Below the pieces are notes generated by a model. That model made no database searches. It worked only from the letters and a program-made list of their open reading frames with translations, and was not told where the DNA came from. The position numbers were made by a program, and so were the translations under genes. This document shows, one piece after another, positions 39,255 to 49,230 of a DNA stretch of 64,000 nucleotides (position 1 is the stretch's first letter; each line of letters begins with the position of its first letter). Origin of the DNA: Aquimarina agarivorans (GTDB taxonomy: Bacteria; Bacteroidota; Bacteroidia; Flavobacteriales; Flavobacteriaceae); the NCBI RefSeq assembly GCF_000218485.1, contig NZ_AFPB01000181.1, positions 29,844 through 93,843 on the forward strand, read 5' to 3'.

Positions 39255-39378
39255 GTACGAAAAGGTAATGGTTATATCGTTGTAGTTTAAGAAGGCTTTA
39301 ACATATCGTAAATAATTGCATCTGAGCGTATGTGCTCATTAGGTAAAATTACTTAAAACTATTACATTCGTACGCAAT

Positions 39379-39386
39379 TAATTTTG
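39379..39386 (+). promoter_or_regulatory. Promoter -7 box of the polysaccharide locus (ugd)
   Basis: TAATTTTG matches TAnnTTTG exactly and lies 14 bases before the ugd ATG, implying a very short leader. No -33 TTG is evident. Confidence 0.45.
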
Positions 39387-39400
39387 TTACAAAATAAATT

Positions 39401-40798
39401 ATGATAAAAAACATTTGTTGTATTGGAGCTGGTTACGTTGGAGGTCCAACGATGGCTGTAATAGCGAATAAGAGTCCTGAAATAAAAGTACACGTAGTAG
39501 ATTTGAATGCGCAGCGCATAGCCGATTGGAATTCAGACGATTTTAGCAAATTGCCAATTTATGAGCCAGGGTTAGATGAAATAGTAAAAGCAACACGTGG
39601 CAGAAATTTATTTTTTTCAACAAATGTAGATCAAGCGATTCAGCAAGCGGATGCAATTTTTATTTCAGTAAACACTCCAACAAAGACTTACGGAGTAGGG
39701 AAAGGGATGGCAGCAGATTTAAAATATATTGAATTGTGTGCGCGTCAAATAGCAGCAGTAGCAACTACGGATAAGATTGTTATAGAAAAATCAACACTTC
39801 CAGTACGAACAGCGGAAGCGATTCAAAATATATTAAAAAATACAGGGAATGGCGTCAATTTTGAGGTGTTATCCAACCCAGAATTTTTGGCGGAAGGAAC
39901 CGCGGTAAGCGATTTAATGAACCCAGACCGAGTGCTTATTGGTGGTAACGAAACGGTAGCAGGGAAAAAAGCCATTCAGGCTTTAGTTGATGTATATGCC
40001 AATTGGGTACCTACAGAGAATATATTAACCACCAACGTTTGGTCTTCGGAATTGTCCAAACTAACAGCAAACGCATTTTTGGCACAACGCGTATCTTCAG
40101 TAAATGCTTTGTCGGAGTTATGTGAGCATACTGGAGCGGATATTAATGAAGTGTCAAGAGCTATAGGTACAGATTCTAGAATAGGGCCAAAATTTTTAAA
40201 AGCTTCCGTAGGATTTGGAGGATCCTGTTTTCAAAAAGACATATTGAATTTAGTGTACATAGCAAAGTCATACGGATTGACTGAAGTGGCGGATTATTGG
40301 GAGCAGGTGATAATTATGAATGATCATCAAAAAAGACGCTTTGCTGCAAATATTGTTAAAACATTATACAACACAGTATCTGGCAGAGACTTCGCTATGC
40401 TAGGTTGGGCGTTCAAAAAGGATACTAATGATACCAGAGAGTCTGCAGCAATATATGTTTGTGATGAATTGTTGAATGAGAGGGCTAATATACGCGTGTA
40501 TGATCCAAAAGTATCCAAATCAAAAGTATTTACGGATTTAGAGTATCTATCAACACGCAGTAATCAGGAAAACGAGGACTTAGTCACTGTAGTAACAGAT
40601 CCTTACAAGGCGTGTAAAAATAGTCATGCGATAGCTGTTATGACGCGAGTGGGATGAGTTTAAAACTTATGACTGGCAAAAGATATACGATAATATGCAA
40701 AAACCCGCCTTTTATATTTGATGGGAGAAATTTGTTAGATGTTCCAAAATTAGAGGAAATTGGTTTTTAAGGTGTATAGTATAGGAATTGGAAAATAA
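39401..40798 (+). CDS. ugd: UDP-glucose 6-dehydrogenase, 3' end broken by three frame shifts
   Basis: Ugd oxidises UDP-glucose to UDP-glucuronate, a sugar donor for acidic polysaccharides. Seen are NAD-binding [17 protein letters not shown] near residues 5-21, [12 protein letters not shown] near 87-98, [16 protein letters not shown] [12 protein letters not shown] near 158-169, catalytic-cysteine block [14 protein letters not shown] near 273-286, and [13 protein letters not shown] near 336-348. The frame stops early at 40655-40657 (residue 418). The expected tail is still present in shifted frames ([20 protein letters not shown], then FDGRNLLD, then KVYSIGIGK) down to a TAA at 40796-40798. Single extra bases at 40643-40646, in TTTT at 40710-40713 and in TTTTT at 40764-40768 explain it. 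Function may be impaired if these are real. Confidence 0.85.
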
Positions 40799-41816
40799 TA
40801 ACACGATCGTGAGTTCAGAAAAAATAGTAAAACACGTTATTTTAACAGGAGGAGTAGGGAGTAGACTTTGGCCATTATCCAGAAAAAGCACCCCAAAACA
40901 ATACATTAAGTTGTTCAAAGGGAAGTCGCTTTTTGAAATGACTATAAAACGAAATTTGCAAATAGCAAATGATGTGGTGGTAGTGGGCAATATAGATAAT
41001 TACCATTTAAGTAATGAAGTAGTAAACTCTTTGGGGGTTACTCCTTTAAATATCATAGAAGCTACACCACGAAATACAGCAGCAGCCATTGCTTTTGCAG
41101 CATTTGCCACGGCTAAGGATACCATTTTAGTGGTTACACCATCGGATCATATTATTCAGAATGATGAGTTGTATGAATTAGCGATGAAAAATGCGATTCA
41201 ATTAGCGGAACAAGGTAATATAGTTACCTTCGGAATTAATCCTACCAAACCCGAAACAGGCTACGGATATATAGAATTTGAGGGGAATGATGTGTTGTCC
41301 TTTCGCGAAAAGCCAAATAAAGAAACCGCAGAATACTTTATTGAAAAAGGCAATTTTTTATGGAATAGCGGAATGTTTTGTTTTAAAGGGTCAGTATTGC
41401 TGGAAGAACTAAAGAAGTTTGAGCCAGAGGTGTACGAGGCCTCCAAATTAGCATGGGAAAATTCCATAGACGGTAAATTGAGTATTGAAGATTCAAAAAA
41501 AATACCCTCGATAAGTATTGATTATGCGGTTATGGAACGCAGTAAAAAAATAAAAGTAGTTCCAGGTGCCTTTGAATGGTCGGACTTAGGTTCGTTTGAG
41601 TCCATTTATGATTATTTAGAATCCACAGGGCATTCCGTGGATGAAAATGGCAATATGGTGATAGGCACAGATATATATACCGCGTTTTTAGGACTTCGAG
41701 ATACTATTTTTGTGCATACAAAAGATGCCATTTTAATTTTACAGAAGGAAAAAGCGCAGCAGGTAAAAAAATTATATAACGCCTTGGATCGGGTAGATTC
41801 TAGATTATTAGATTAA
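40788..41816 (+). CDS. manC: Mannose-1-phosphate guanylyltransferase
   Basis: ManC makes GDP-mannose from mannose 1-phosphate and GTP, feeding the next two enzymes. The 342-residue protein has the nucleotidyltransferase signature LTGGVGSRLWPLSRKSTPKQ near residues 19-38, EATPRNTAAAI near 86-96, VTPSDHII near 111-118, FREKPNKETAEYFI near 165-178 and FEWSDLGSFESIYDYL near 256-271. It lacks the C-terminal isomerase domain of bifunctional enzymes. The start is uncertain: TTG at 40788 overlaps the restored ugd end, and GTG at 40809 is an alternative. Confidence 0.92.
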   Translation: MENNNTIVSSEKIVKHVILTGGVGSRLWPLSRKSTPKQYIKLFKGKSLFEMTIKRNLQIANDVVVVGNIDNYHLSNEVVNSLGVTPLNIIEATPRNTAAAIAFAAFATAKDTILVVTPSDHIIQNDELYELAMKNAIQLAEQGNIVTFGINPTKPETGYGYIEFEGNDVLSFREKPNKETAEYFIEKGNFLWNSGMFCFKGSVLLEELKKFEPEVYEASKLAWENSIDGKLSIEDSKKIPSISIDYAVMERSKKIKVVPGAFEWSDLGSFESIYDYLESTGHSVDENGNMVIGTDIYTAFLGLRDTIFVHTKDAILILQKEKAQQVKKLYNALDRVDSRLLD

Positions 41817-41817
41817 C

Positions 41818-42771
41818 ATGATAACAAAAGCATCTAAAATATATATAGCAGGACATCGCGGAATGGTTGGTAGTGCCATATGGCGACAGTTAGAAGGTTT
41901 GGGATATACTAACTTACTGGGTAAAACAAGTAAAGAGCTCGACCTTCGTAATCAACAGCAGGTGAATACTTTTTTTGAAAAAGAACAACCAGCAGTAGTT
42001 ATAGATGCCGCAGCCAGAGTTGGAGGGATATTGGCAAATAATGATTTCCCATACCAATTTTTGATGGAGAACATGCAAATACAGAATAATTTAATTGATG
42101 CGTCACTACAATTGGGGACAGAAAAATTTATTTTTTTAGGAAGCTCATGTATTTATCCCAAGTTAGCGCCACAACCTTTAAAAGAAGATTATTTACTAAC
42201 CGATGCGTTAGAACCCACTAATGAGTGGTACGCCATAGCTAAAATATCGGGCGTAAAAACTTGTGAGGCTATACGAAAACAATTCAATAAAGATTATGTG
42301 AGTTTGATGCCTACAAATTTATACGGAACACACGATAATTTCGATTTAAAAACATCACATGTGTTGCCAGCAATGATTCGCAAATTTCATGAAGCCAAAC
42401 TTAATGGAAATACTCCTGTGAATTTATGGGGGAGTGGTACCCCAATGCGCGAGTTTTTGTTTGTAGATGACATGGCAGCGGCAGTAGTGTTTGCTTTGGA
42501 AAACAAATTGCCTGAACATTTGTATAACATAGGTACAGGGGAGGATTTAACCATTAAAGAATTAGCCGAAACGATACAAAAGGTAGTTGGACATACAGGA
42601 GAAATTGTTTGGGATAGCTCAAAACCGGACGGTACACCACGTAAGTTAATGGATATTTCAAAAATGCATGCCTTGGGTTGGCAGCACAAAGTAGATTTAG
42701 CATCTGGTATAGAAAAAACATACCAGTGGTTTTTAAATAATAGTGAACAAATCAAAGAAGTAAAAATGTAA
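41818..42771 (+). CDS. fcl: GDP-L-fucose synthase
   Basis: Fcl (WcaG) epimerises and reduces GDP-4-keto-6-deoxymannose to GDP-L-fucose with NADPH. The 317-residue sequence has the dinucleotide loop IAGHRGMVGSAIWRQLE near residues 10-26, the FLGSSCIYPKLAPQPLKED block near 105-123, and the Y-x-x-x-K pair in NEWYAIAKISG near 134-144. It starts one base after the manC stop, ahead of gmd, completing the GDP-fucose module. Confidence 0.95.
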   Translation: MITKASKIYIAGHRGMVGSAIWRQLEGLGYTNLLGKTSKELDLRNQQQVNTFFEKEQPAVVIDAAARVGGILANNDFPYQFLMENMQIQNNLIDASLQLGTEKFIFLGSSCIYPKLAPQPLKEDYLLTDALEPTNEWYAIAKISGVKTCEAIRKQFNKDYVSLMPTNLYGTHDNFDLKTSHVLPAMIRKFHEAKLNGNTPVNLWGSGTPMREFLFVDDMAAAVVFALENKLPEHLYNIGTGEDLTIKELAETIQKVVGHTGEIVWDSSKPDGTPRKLMDISKMHALGWQHKVDLASGIEKTYQWFLNNSEQIKEVKM

Positions 42772-42805
42772 TTTTTACTTTTTAAAGACATAACACAATT
42801 AGTAG

Positions 42806-43918
42806 ATGAAAGTAGCATTAATAACCGGCGTTACAGGTCAGGATGGGGCTTATTTAAGTGAATTTTTATTAAAAAAAGGATACCAAGTACATGGTATGAA
42901 GCGAAGGACTTCATTGTTTAACACTGATCGGATAGATCACTTGTATCAGGATCCACATGTGGATAATCAAAATTTCTTTTTGCACTACGGGGACATGACC
43001 GATAGCACAAACATCACTCGGTTAATTAAAGAAATTCAGCCAGATGAAATTTACAATTTGGCAGCCATGAGTCATGTACATGTATCGTTTGAAACACCAG
43101 AGTATACTGGCAATGCCGATGGTTTAGGTACCTTACGTATCTTAGATGCAGTGCGTTTATTAGGTTTGGAAAAAAAGACACGTATTTATCAAGCATCTAC
43201 CTCAGAGTTGTATGGAAAAGTACAAGAGGTGCCACAATCTGAAACTACCCCATTTTACCCACGGTCGCCATACGCAGTAGCAAAAATGTATGCTTATTGG
43301 ATTACGGTAAATTATCGTGAAGCTTACGGTATGTACACCTGTAATGGAATATTGTTTAATCACGAATCGCCATTACGAGGGGAAACTTTTGTAACCCGAA
43401 AAATTACCAGAGCCACAGCGCGTATTGCCTTAGGATTACAGGACAAATTATACTTAGGAAATTTGGATGCTAAGCGCGATTGGGGGCATGCTAAAGATTA
43501 TGTGCGTATGATGTGGATGATTTTACAAGCGGATAAAGCAGAGGATTGGGTTATTGCCACTGGGAAAACGACTACCGTACGCGATTTTGTGCGTATGAGT
43601 TTTGCTGAAGTTGGTATTGAATTGGAGTTTAAGGGCGAAGGAGTAAACGAAAAAGCATTTGTAAAAGCATGTACAAATGCAGAATACCAAGTCGAAATAG
43701 GGAAAGAAGTATTAAATGTAGATCCTCAATATTTTAGACCAACAGAGGTAGATTTATTAATTGGCGATCCTACAAAAGCCAATGAAAAATTAGGATGGAT
43801 ACCCGAGCATGATTTGCAATCCTTAGTAAAAGACATGATGCAAAGCGATGTAAAACTGATGAAAAAAGATCAGTACCTGAAAAATGGTGGGTATGTGACG
43901 CTTAATTATTTTGAGTAA
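42806..43918 (+). CDS. gmd: GDP-mannose 4,6-dehydratase
   Basis: Gmd converts GDP-mannose to GDP-4-keto-6-deoxymannose, the first committed step to GDP-fucose. The 370-residue protein has [19 protein letters not shown] near residues 4-22, [19 protein letters not shown] near 29-47, [19 protein letters not shown] near 83-101, the Y-x-x-x-K motif in [14 protein letters not shown] near 153-166, and [18 protein letters not shown] near 188-205. It lies 34 bases after fcl. Confidence 0.96.
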   Translation: MKVALITGVTGQDGAYLSEFLLKKGYQVHGMKRRTSLFNTDRIDHLYQDPHVDNQNFFLHYGDMTDSTNITRLIKEIQPDEIYNLAAMSHVHVSFETPEYTGNADGLGTLRILDAVRLLGLEKKTRIYQASTSELYGKVQEVPQSETTPFYPRSPYAVAKMYAYWITVNYREAYGMYTCNGILFNHESPLRGETFVTRKITRATARIALGLQDKLYLGNLDAKRDWGHAKDYVRMMWMILQADKAEDWVIATGKTTTVRDFVRMSFAEVGIELEFKGEGVNEKAFVKACTNAEYQVEIGKEVLNVDPQYFRPTEVDLLIGDPTKANEKLGWIPEHDLQSLVKDMMQSDVKLMKKDQYLKNGGYVTLNYFE

Positions 43919-43956
43919 ATTTTAAAATATAAATTACTTTGAAAGCTGTACTTGGA

Positions 43957-45219
43957 ATGAAACTTATAGACAAGATTAAAAGCAATAGTTTTGCTATGGA
44001 TTCATTTTGGGCTGTAGCAGGTAATATCGTTGCAAAAGGGGCTTCAATTTTAGGCGTTATTTTGATTGCTAGAATTTTAGGTAAAGATCTATACGGAGAA
44101 TTTGGATCAGTTAAAAACACACTTACTAACATAGCAATATTTTCCTCATTAGGTTTTGGTTATACTAGCACAAAGTTTGTATCGGAATATCTTTATGATA
44201 AAAAAGAGTATATAGGAGCACTATCAAAATTTGTCATAAATTTTACATTTTTAGTTAGTCTTGTTACTAGTATTTTTTTGTTTTTTTTGGCTGATTTTGT
44301 TTCAAATAAAATGGTTGGAGACGATTCTCTTGTGTTATACTTAAAATTGTTATCGGTATGGGTCATTTTTTATACAGTAACCGTAGTGCAAATAGGAATA
44401 CTTGCAGGGTATAAAGCATTTAAAGAAATGGCAAAAATAAATCTAATCGTTGGCGTTTTTGGATTTATTGCAAGCGTTGCATTAACCTATTATTATATGC
44501 TCATTGGTGCATTAATTGCCCTATTGTTAACCCAAATAGTTAATTTTTCTGCAAACTTTATATTATGTAGAAAAAAAATACAGAAAAGCGATAAAAAAAT
44601 TTCAATTCAAGAGAAATGGAATTTGCTAAAATTTACTTTTCCTATTTCGTTACAAGAATCAGTTTATGCATTATCATCATGGTTGAGTGTTGTACTGTTA
44701 TTGAAATATGGTAATTATGGAGATGTTGGTTTATATTCTGCAGCTATCCAATGGTCAGTTGTAATTTTATTTGTACCAGGAATATTAAGAAATGTGATTT
44801 TGACACATCTATCTGGGAATTTGAAGAATGTTGAAAGTCATAATAAAATATTGAAAAGAACATTGATTTTAAACCTTGTTCTGACGCTTACTCCTACTGT
44901 AATAGTTGCTTTATTAAGTTCTTTCATTGCTGGTTTTTACGGCAAGACTTATGAAGGTTTACAAATAGTACTAGTAACGGTAGTCACATCCACTATTTTT
45001 ATGAGCATGAGTAATGTTTACGCGCAAGCTTACATGAGTAAAGATAAAAATTGGCTAATGTTATTTTTTAGGCTAATAAAAGATTTTGGAGCTTTACTCT
45101 TGTTTGTAAACTTAAATCGATCTTTTACTAATGTTCCATTAAATATGGCTTGTAGTGTATTAATTATGAACATCATTTTTTTATTCATTATAGCAGGTTT
45201 TTATAGACGAATAATTTAA
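43957..45219 (+). CDS. Polysaccharide flippase (Wzx-type)
   Basis: Wzx proteins flip lipid-linked repeat units across the inner membrane. The protein is about 420 residues and almost wholly hydrophobic, with roughly 12 membrane spans. The start NSFAMDSFWAVAGNIVAKGASILGV-type opening and the GKDLYGEFGSVKNTLTNIA segment near residues 46-64 fit the polysaccharide biosynthesis (Polysacc_synt) family. I use ATG 43957; an in-frame TTG at 43939 adds six residues. From here to about 51.8 kb the genes look more AT-rich than the sugar-nucleotide genes before them. Confidence 0.88.
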   Translation: MKLIDKIKSNSFAMDSFWAVAGNIVAKGASILGVILIARILGKDLYGEFGSVKNTLTNIAIFSSLGFGYTSTKFVSEYLYDKKEYIGALSKFVINFTFLVSLVTSIFLFFLADFVSNKMVGDDSLVLYLKLLSVWVIFYTVTVVQIGILAGYKAFKEMAKINLIVGVFGFIASVALTYYYMLIGALIALLLTQIVNFSANFILCRKKIQKSDKKISIQEKWNLLKFTFPISLQESVYALSSWLSVVLLLKYGNYGDVGLYSAAIQWSVVILFVPGILRNVILTHLSGNLKNVESHNKILKRTLILNLVLTLTPTVIVALLSSFIAGFYGKTYEGLQIVLVTVVTSTIFMSMSNVYAQAYMSKDKNWLMLFFRLIKDFGALLLFVNLNRSFTNVPLNMACSVLIMNIIFLFIIAGFYRRII

Positions 45220-45229
45220 TTATCAATTT

Positions 45230-45727
45230 ATGAATAGCTTTAAGCTTTTTTTGGTTAAGCTCATCCTTCCGATTATTCCTGAAACAAGGCTATTCGGTTT
45301 AAAAAGATTTTTATATCGTTTTGCAGGAGCAGATATAGGTAAGAATGTTCGGCTTTGTTCAAGTGTTTCTATTTTAGGAAATGGAAAGTTAAAAATAGGT
45401 GAAAACACTTGGGTTGGCCATCATGTAAAAATAGTTTGTAGTTCAAAAATTAAGATTGGAAAAAACGTAGACATAGCTCCAAATGTATTTATTGGAACTG
45501 GGAGTCATCATGTTGATATAACAGGAGATAGGATTGCAGGTAAAGGTAAATCCGAAGAAATTACAATTAATAATGGATCGTGGTTATGTGCAGGGAGTAT
45601 TATTTTGCCAAATACATCAATAGGTGAAATGTCTATAATAGCACCAGGTGCTGTGGTAAGAGATGCTTTTGAAAGTTATAACTTACTAGGAGGTATTCCA
45701 GCTAAAGTAATCAAATCTTATAAATAA
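45230..45727 (+). CDS. Hexapeptide-repeat acyltransferase
   Basis: The 165-residue protein shows left-handed beta-helix repeats (IGKNVRL, IGENTWVG, IGKNVDIAPNVFIG, then LPNTSIGEMSIIAPGAVV near residues 125-142 and LLGGIPAKVIKSYK at the C-terminus). This is the acyltransferase type that typically O-acetylates sugars. Its position after the flippase suggests it modifies the repeat unit or a sugar precursor. The donor is presumed to be acetyl-CoA; the acceptor is unknown. Confidence 0.85.
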   Translation: MNSFKLFLVKLILPIIPETRLFGLKRFLYRFAGADIGKNVRLCSSVSILGNGKLKIGENTWVGHHVKIVCSSKIKIGKNVDIAPNVFIGTGSHHVDITGDRIAGKGKSEEITINNGSWLCAGSIILPNTSIGEMSIIAPGAVVRDAFESYNLLGGIPAKVIKSYK

Positions 45728-45757
45728 AATTTTAAATCACTATTAGTCTATTTCAGC

Positions 45758-46849
45758 ATGAAATTTATTTTTTGGCAAAATGTTGTAAGTATACATCAGG
45801 TTCCTTTTCTAAAAAGTTTGTCATCTTCAAATGAAGTTGTGTTGATTGTTGAGAAAGAAATTGATGAGTTTAGGCAGAATCAAGGCTGGACTATTCCTGA
45901 ATTAGGAAATATAAAATTGATTATTCATCCGACAGATATGGATATAGATCATATCATAAAGAAGAATCCTAATGCATTTCATTTTTTTTCAGGATTTTCG
46001 TTAAACAAAATGCTTAATGTTGCTTTGAAAAAAGCCATACAGAATAAAACAAAATATATTGGTGTAATTTTAGAACCTTTCAATAATAAAGGGTTTACAG
46101 GTTTTTTAAGAAAAATCAAATACACGATTTATGCAATAAAATATAGAAATAAAATCAAAGCATTACTAGTAACAGGAAAATTAGCTAGAAGTTGTTATGA
46201 AAGCGTAGGATTTTCAAATAATAAAATTTATGATTGGGCTTATTTTACCAAAGAAAATCAACCTAAAAATAGATCTTTTAGTTATAGGACCAAGAAAAAT
46301 TTATTATTTGTAGGAAGTATAAATGAAAGAAAAAACTTACTAGGTGTTATTGATGGAATTATTGAGAATTTGAATTATTTTAATGAGTTTTATATTGTAG
46401 GAAGCGGAAATAAAGAATTTGAATTAAAAAATAAAATTGAAGGAATTGAAAAGGTTAAATTACTTGGAAATATTACAAATAATGAGGTCAATAAAATAAT
46501 GAACAAGTCAGATATTTTAATTTTGCCTAGTATTTTTGATGGATGGGGAGCAGTTGTTAATGAAGGTTTGCAAAATGGAAATCAAGTACTTGTAAGTGAT
46601 GACTGTGGCTCAAGTATTCTAGTTGACGGTAATGAAAGAGGAGAGGTATTTAGCAATTCAAAGAATGATTTTAGCAAAGTGTTAAAAAAATGGTTAACGG
46701 AAAAACCACTGGATGAAGAACAGAGGATTTCAATAATGGATTGGAGTTCAAAATCAATTTCTCCGAAGGTTATACCTTTTTATTTTCAATCTATTATAAA
46801 TCATGTAATAAATCAAAGTGATAAAAAACCTACAGCTCCATGGATTTAA
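45758..46849 (+). CDS. Glycosyltransferase, GT-B fold (family 4-like)
   Basis: The 363-residue protein has a GT-B layout: an N-terminal domain opening FIFWQNVVSIHQVPFLKSL, then KNLLFVGSINERKNLLGVID near residues 180-199 (sugar-nucleotide domain start) and the donor-binding ILPSIFDGWGAVVNEGLQNG near 249-268 with the E-x-x-x-x-G pattern. It probably adds one sugar of the repeat unit on the cytoplasmic face. Linkage and sugar cannot be assigned. Confidence 0.82.
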   Translation: MKFIFWQNVVSIHQVPFLKSLSSSNEVVLIVEKEIDEFRQNQGWTIPELGNIKLIIHPTDMDIDHIIKKNPNAFHFFSGFSLNKMLNVALKKAIQNKTKYIGVILEPFNNKGFTGFLRKIKYTIYAIKYRNKIKALLVTGKLARSCYESVGFSNNKIYDWAYFTKENQPKNRSFSYRTKKNLLFVGSINERKNLLGVIDGIIENLNYFNEFYIVGSGNKEFELKNKIEGIEKVKLLGNITNNEVNKIMNKSDILILPSIFDGWGAVVNEGLQNGNQVLVSDDCGSSILVDGNERGEVFSNSKNDFSKVLKKWLTEKPLDEEQRISIMDWSSKSISPKVIPFYFQSIINHVINQSDKKPTAPWI

Positions 46850-46891
46850 TTTTTAGTTTTACTATAAAATTGTATTTCAATTAATACCATT

Positions 46892-48077
46892 ATGAAGGTA
46901 GTTCTAAAAATAATATTGGTATTGGTTGTTTTTCTATCAAGTTTTTCCAATGTAAAAGAAATTAATAGGGCTTTAAACGCTAACTATTTTGCGCCTTTTC
47001 AATATGCTAGAGATCACGCCCTTGTTATAAAATTATTCCTAATTTTATGCTTATTTGTAATCTCTTATTGCTATTACGATAAACATAAACCAGATGTTAA
47101 GATTCTCTATTTATTTAAAACTTTATTTTTATTTAAAGTATTGGTTTTCTTAAAATATATTTATCAGGTTAATTCTTTTTTTGGACTTTTTTGAGTTGAT
47201 TTTATTTTCAATTATTGCACTAAGTTTTTCTTTAGTTTATTCAGTTTTTGATCAGCAAGATTATATGGATGTTTTAAATTATCTGGTATCCATATTTATT
47301 ATATTTAACTTAATTCAAATAGTTTTAGGTTTTCAAATGATGTTTATCAATGGTCGATTCGTATCCTTTACGGGTAATCCTCAACATGCAGCTATGGCTA
47401 TTGTTGGTTTAATTCCAATACCCTTAATAAATTTAAAGGAAAGTTCGACTAGTTTATTAAATGTAAAGAATATTGTTTATCTAATATTTCTATTAATATT
47501 GTTATTATTAACAGGTTCAAGAACTGGACTGGCTACGTGTTTAGTCTTATTTTTATTTTATTATTACAATAATTCTAAGAAGATTCTATCTCATAGCATT
47601 ATTGCGATTATAATTTTTTTAATAACATTTCAGTTTATAGGCAATTTTAATTTTGAAGTAGCAAACGTTTTTGATAGGCTTGAAGAAAATGGTTTAGATA
47701 TTAATAGAACTTCTGGTTTTACCAAAAGCTTTAATATTTTTTTAGATCATCCGTTATTTGGAGGAGTTGTTCAAGATCGCTTTGTATACGTTGAAAATAG
47801 TTATCTAGCCTGTTTGTCAAATTTTGGTTTAGTAGGATTATTACTTTTAATAATACCAATATCAAAAGTTTTTCAAAAAGCCATATCTAATTTCGATTCT
47901 GCAAATAGCTTAATTAATATTACTTCTGCAATCTTAATAGCGTATTTTGTAGGTGCTTTATTTGAAGCTTATTTACTTGCAAACATATCTTTTTCTTATT
48001 TCTGTTTTATAATATATTATATGTTACTATCAAAAGCTAGCATATCGAACTTAAAAAATAATAATGATGCTAATTAA
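46892..48077 (+). CDS. O-antigen/capsule polymerase (Wzy-like), frame broken
   Basis: Wzy joins flipped repeat units in the periplasm. Two adjacent hydrophobic reading frames together make one multi-span protein: 46892-47194 (100 residues, about three spans) and 47181-48077 (298 residues). The second part carries GRFVSFTGNPQHAA, LTGSRTGLATCLVLF near its middle, typical of the O-antigen ligase/polymerase Wzy_C family, and a DHPLFGG loop. Removing one T from the runs at 47176-47182 or 47187-47192 fuses them into about 394 residues, a normal length. The identity rests on topology and position. Confidence 0.75.
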
Positions 48078-49206
48078 TCAAGTAGTAACATCAATTGATA
48101 TATCAACAGGGGGGCCTGCGAGGAGTGTAACGCATTTGATTCGTAGTATATGTACAATTTCGAAAGAAGTCGCTATTAAATTAGATACTATTATTTCAGA
48201 CAAACCAATTATAAAAGATACAGGATTACCTAATGCAGAAATAAGATTTAATAAAAAAGCAACATTAGGAAAAAGTAAAGAGCTAAAAAATAATTTAACT
48301 TTAGAGAAAGTTGATTTATTCCATGGTCAAGGTATTTGGCAAATACCTGTACACCAAATGTGTAAAGTGGCTAGAAACCGTAATATACCTTATATAATAA
48401 CACCACGAGGGATGTTAGAACCTTGGTCCTTAAAGCAGCGAGCATTGAAAAAGAAAATTGCAATGCGTTTATATCAACATAACGATCTTATAAAAGCATC
48501 TTGCATACATGCTACAGCAATGTTGGAAGCACAAAATATTAGAAAATTGGGGTATAAAAACCCCATTGCTATTATTCCGAATGGGATAAAATTAGAAGAT
48601 TTTCCTGAGTATGAAAAACCAAAACGAAGCGAGAAAAAACTGTTATTTTTATCTAGAATTCATCAAAAAAAAGGAATAGAAATACTTTTTGAAGCATGGG
48701 GAAAATTGATGCCTCAAATTAAAAAAAATTGGAAGATTGAAATTGTAGGTAATGGTGAGAGTAGCTATATCGATAATTTGAATTTGTTAATAAAGGAAAA
48801 AGGTCTAGAAAGAGAAATTAATATTACCAAACCTGTCTTTGGAAATGAAAAAATTAAAAAGTATCAAGAAGCCGATTTATTCGTTTTACCTACTCATAGC
48901 GAAAATTTTGGAATTGTTATCGCAGAAGCGTTGGCATGTAAAGTGCCAGTAATCACAACAAAAGGGACGCCATGGGAAGATTTGGAGTTATATAATTCAG
49001 GAAAATGGATAAATATAGGTGTTGATCCACTTATTGAAGCTTTAGAAAGCATGTTAAGTAAAACTTCCGATGAATTGACTTTAATGGGTGAAAATGGAAG
49101 AAAATTGATTGAAGAAAAATATAGCATGAATTCTGTTGCAGAACAAATGATATTATTATACAAGTGGATCATATTTAAAGGAGAAAAACCAGCCTTTGTT
49201 ATTTAA
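48064..49206 (+). CDS. Glycosyltransferase family 4
   Basis: The 380-residue protein has the GT4 pattern: STGGPARSVTHLIRSI near residues 14-29, FHGQGIWQIP near 84-93, ITPRGMLEPWSLKQRALKK near 112-130, LLFLSRIHQKKGIEILFEAW near 193-212, and the donor site PTHSENFGIVIAEALACKVPV near 276-296 (E-x7-E type). It overlaps the end of the polymerase gene by 14 bases. Likely a repeat-unit assembly enzyme. Confidence 0.88.
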   Translation: MMLINQVVTSIDISTGGPARSVTHLIRSICTISKEVAIKLDTIISDKPIIKDTGLPNAEIRFNKKATLGKSKELKNNLTLEKVDLFHGQGIWQIPVHQMCKVARNRNIPYIITPRGMLEPWSLKQRALKKKIAMRLYQHNDLIKASCIHATAMLEAQNIRKLGYKNPIAIIPNGIKLEDFPEYEKPKRSEKKLLFLSRIHQKKGIEILFEAWGKLMPQIKKNWKIEIVGNGESSYIDNLNLLIKEKGLEREINITKPVFGNEKIKKYQEADLFVLPTHSENFGIVIAEALACKVPVITTKGTPWEDLELYNSGKWINIGVDPLIEALESMLSKTSDELTLMGENGRKLIEEKYSMNSVAEQMILLYKWIIFKGEKPAFVI

Positions 49207-49230
49207 TTAATATAAACGCATTAATATTAT

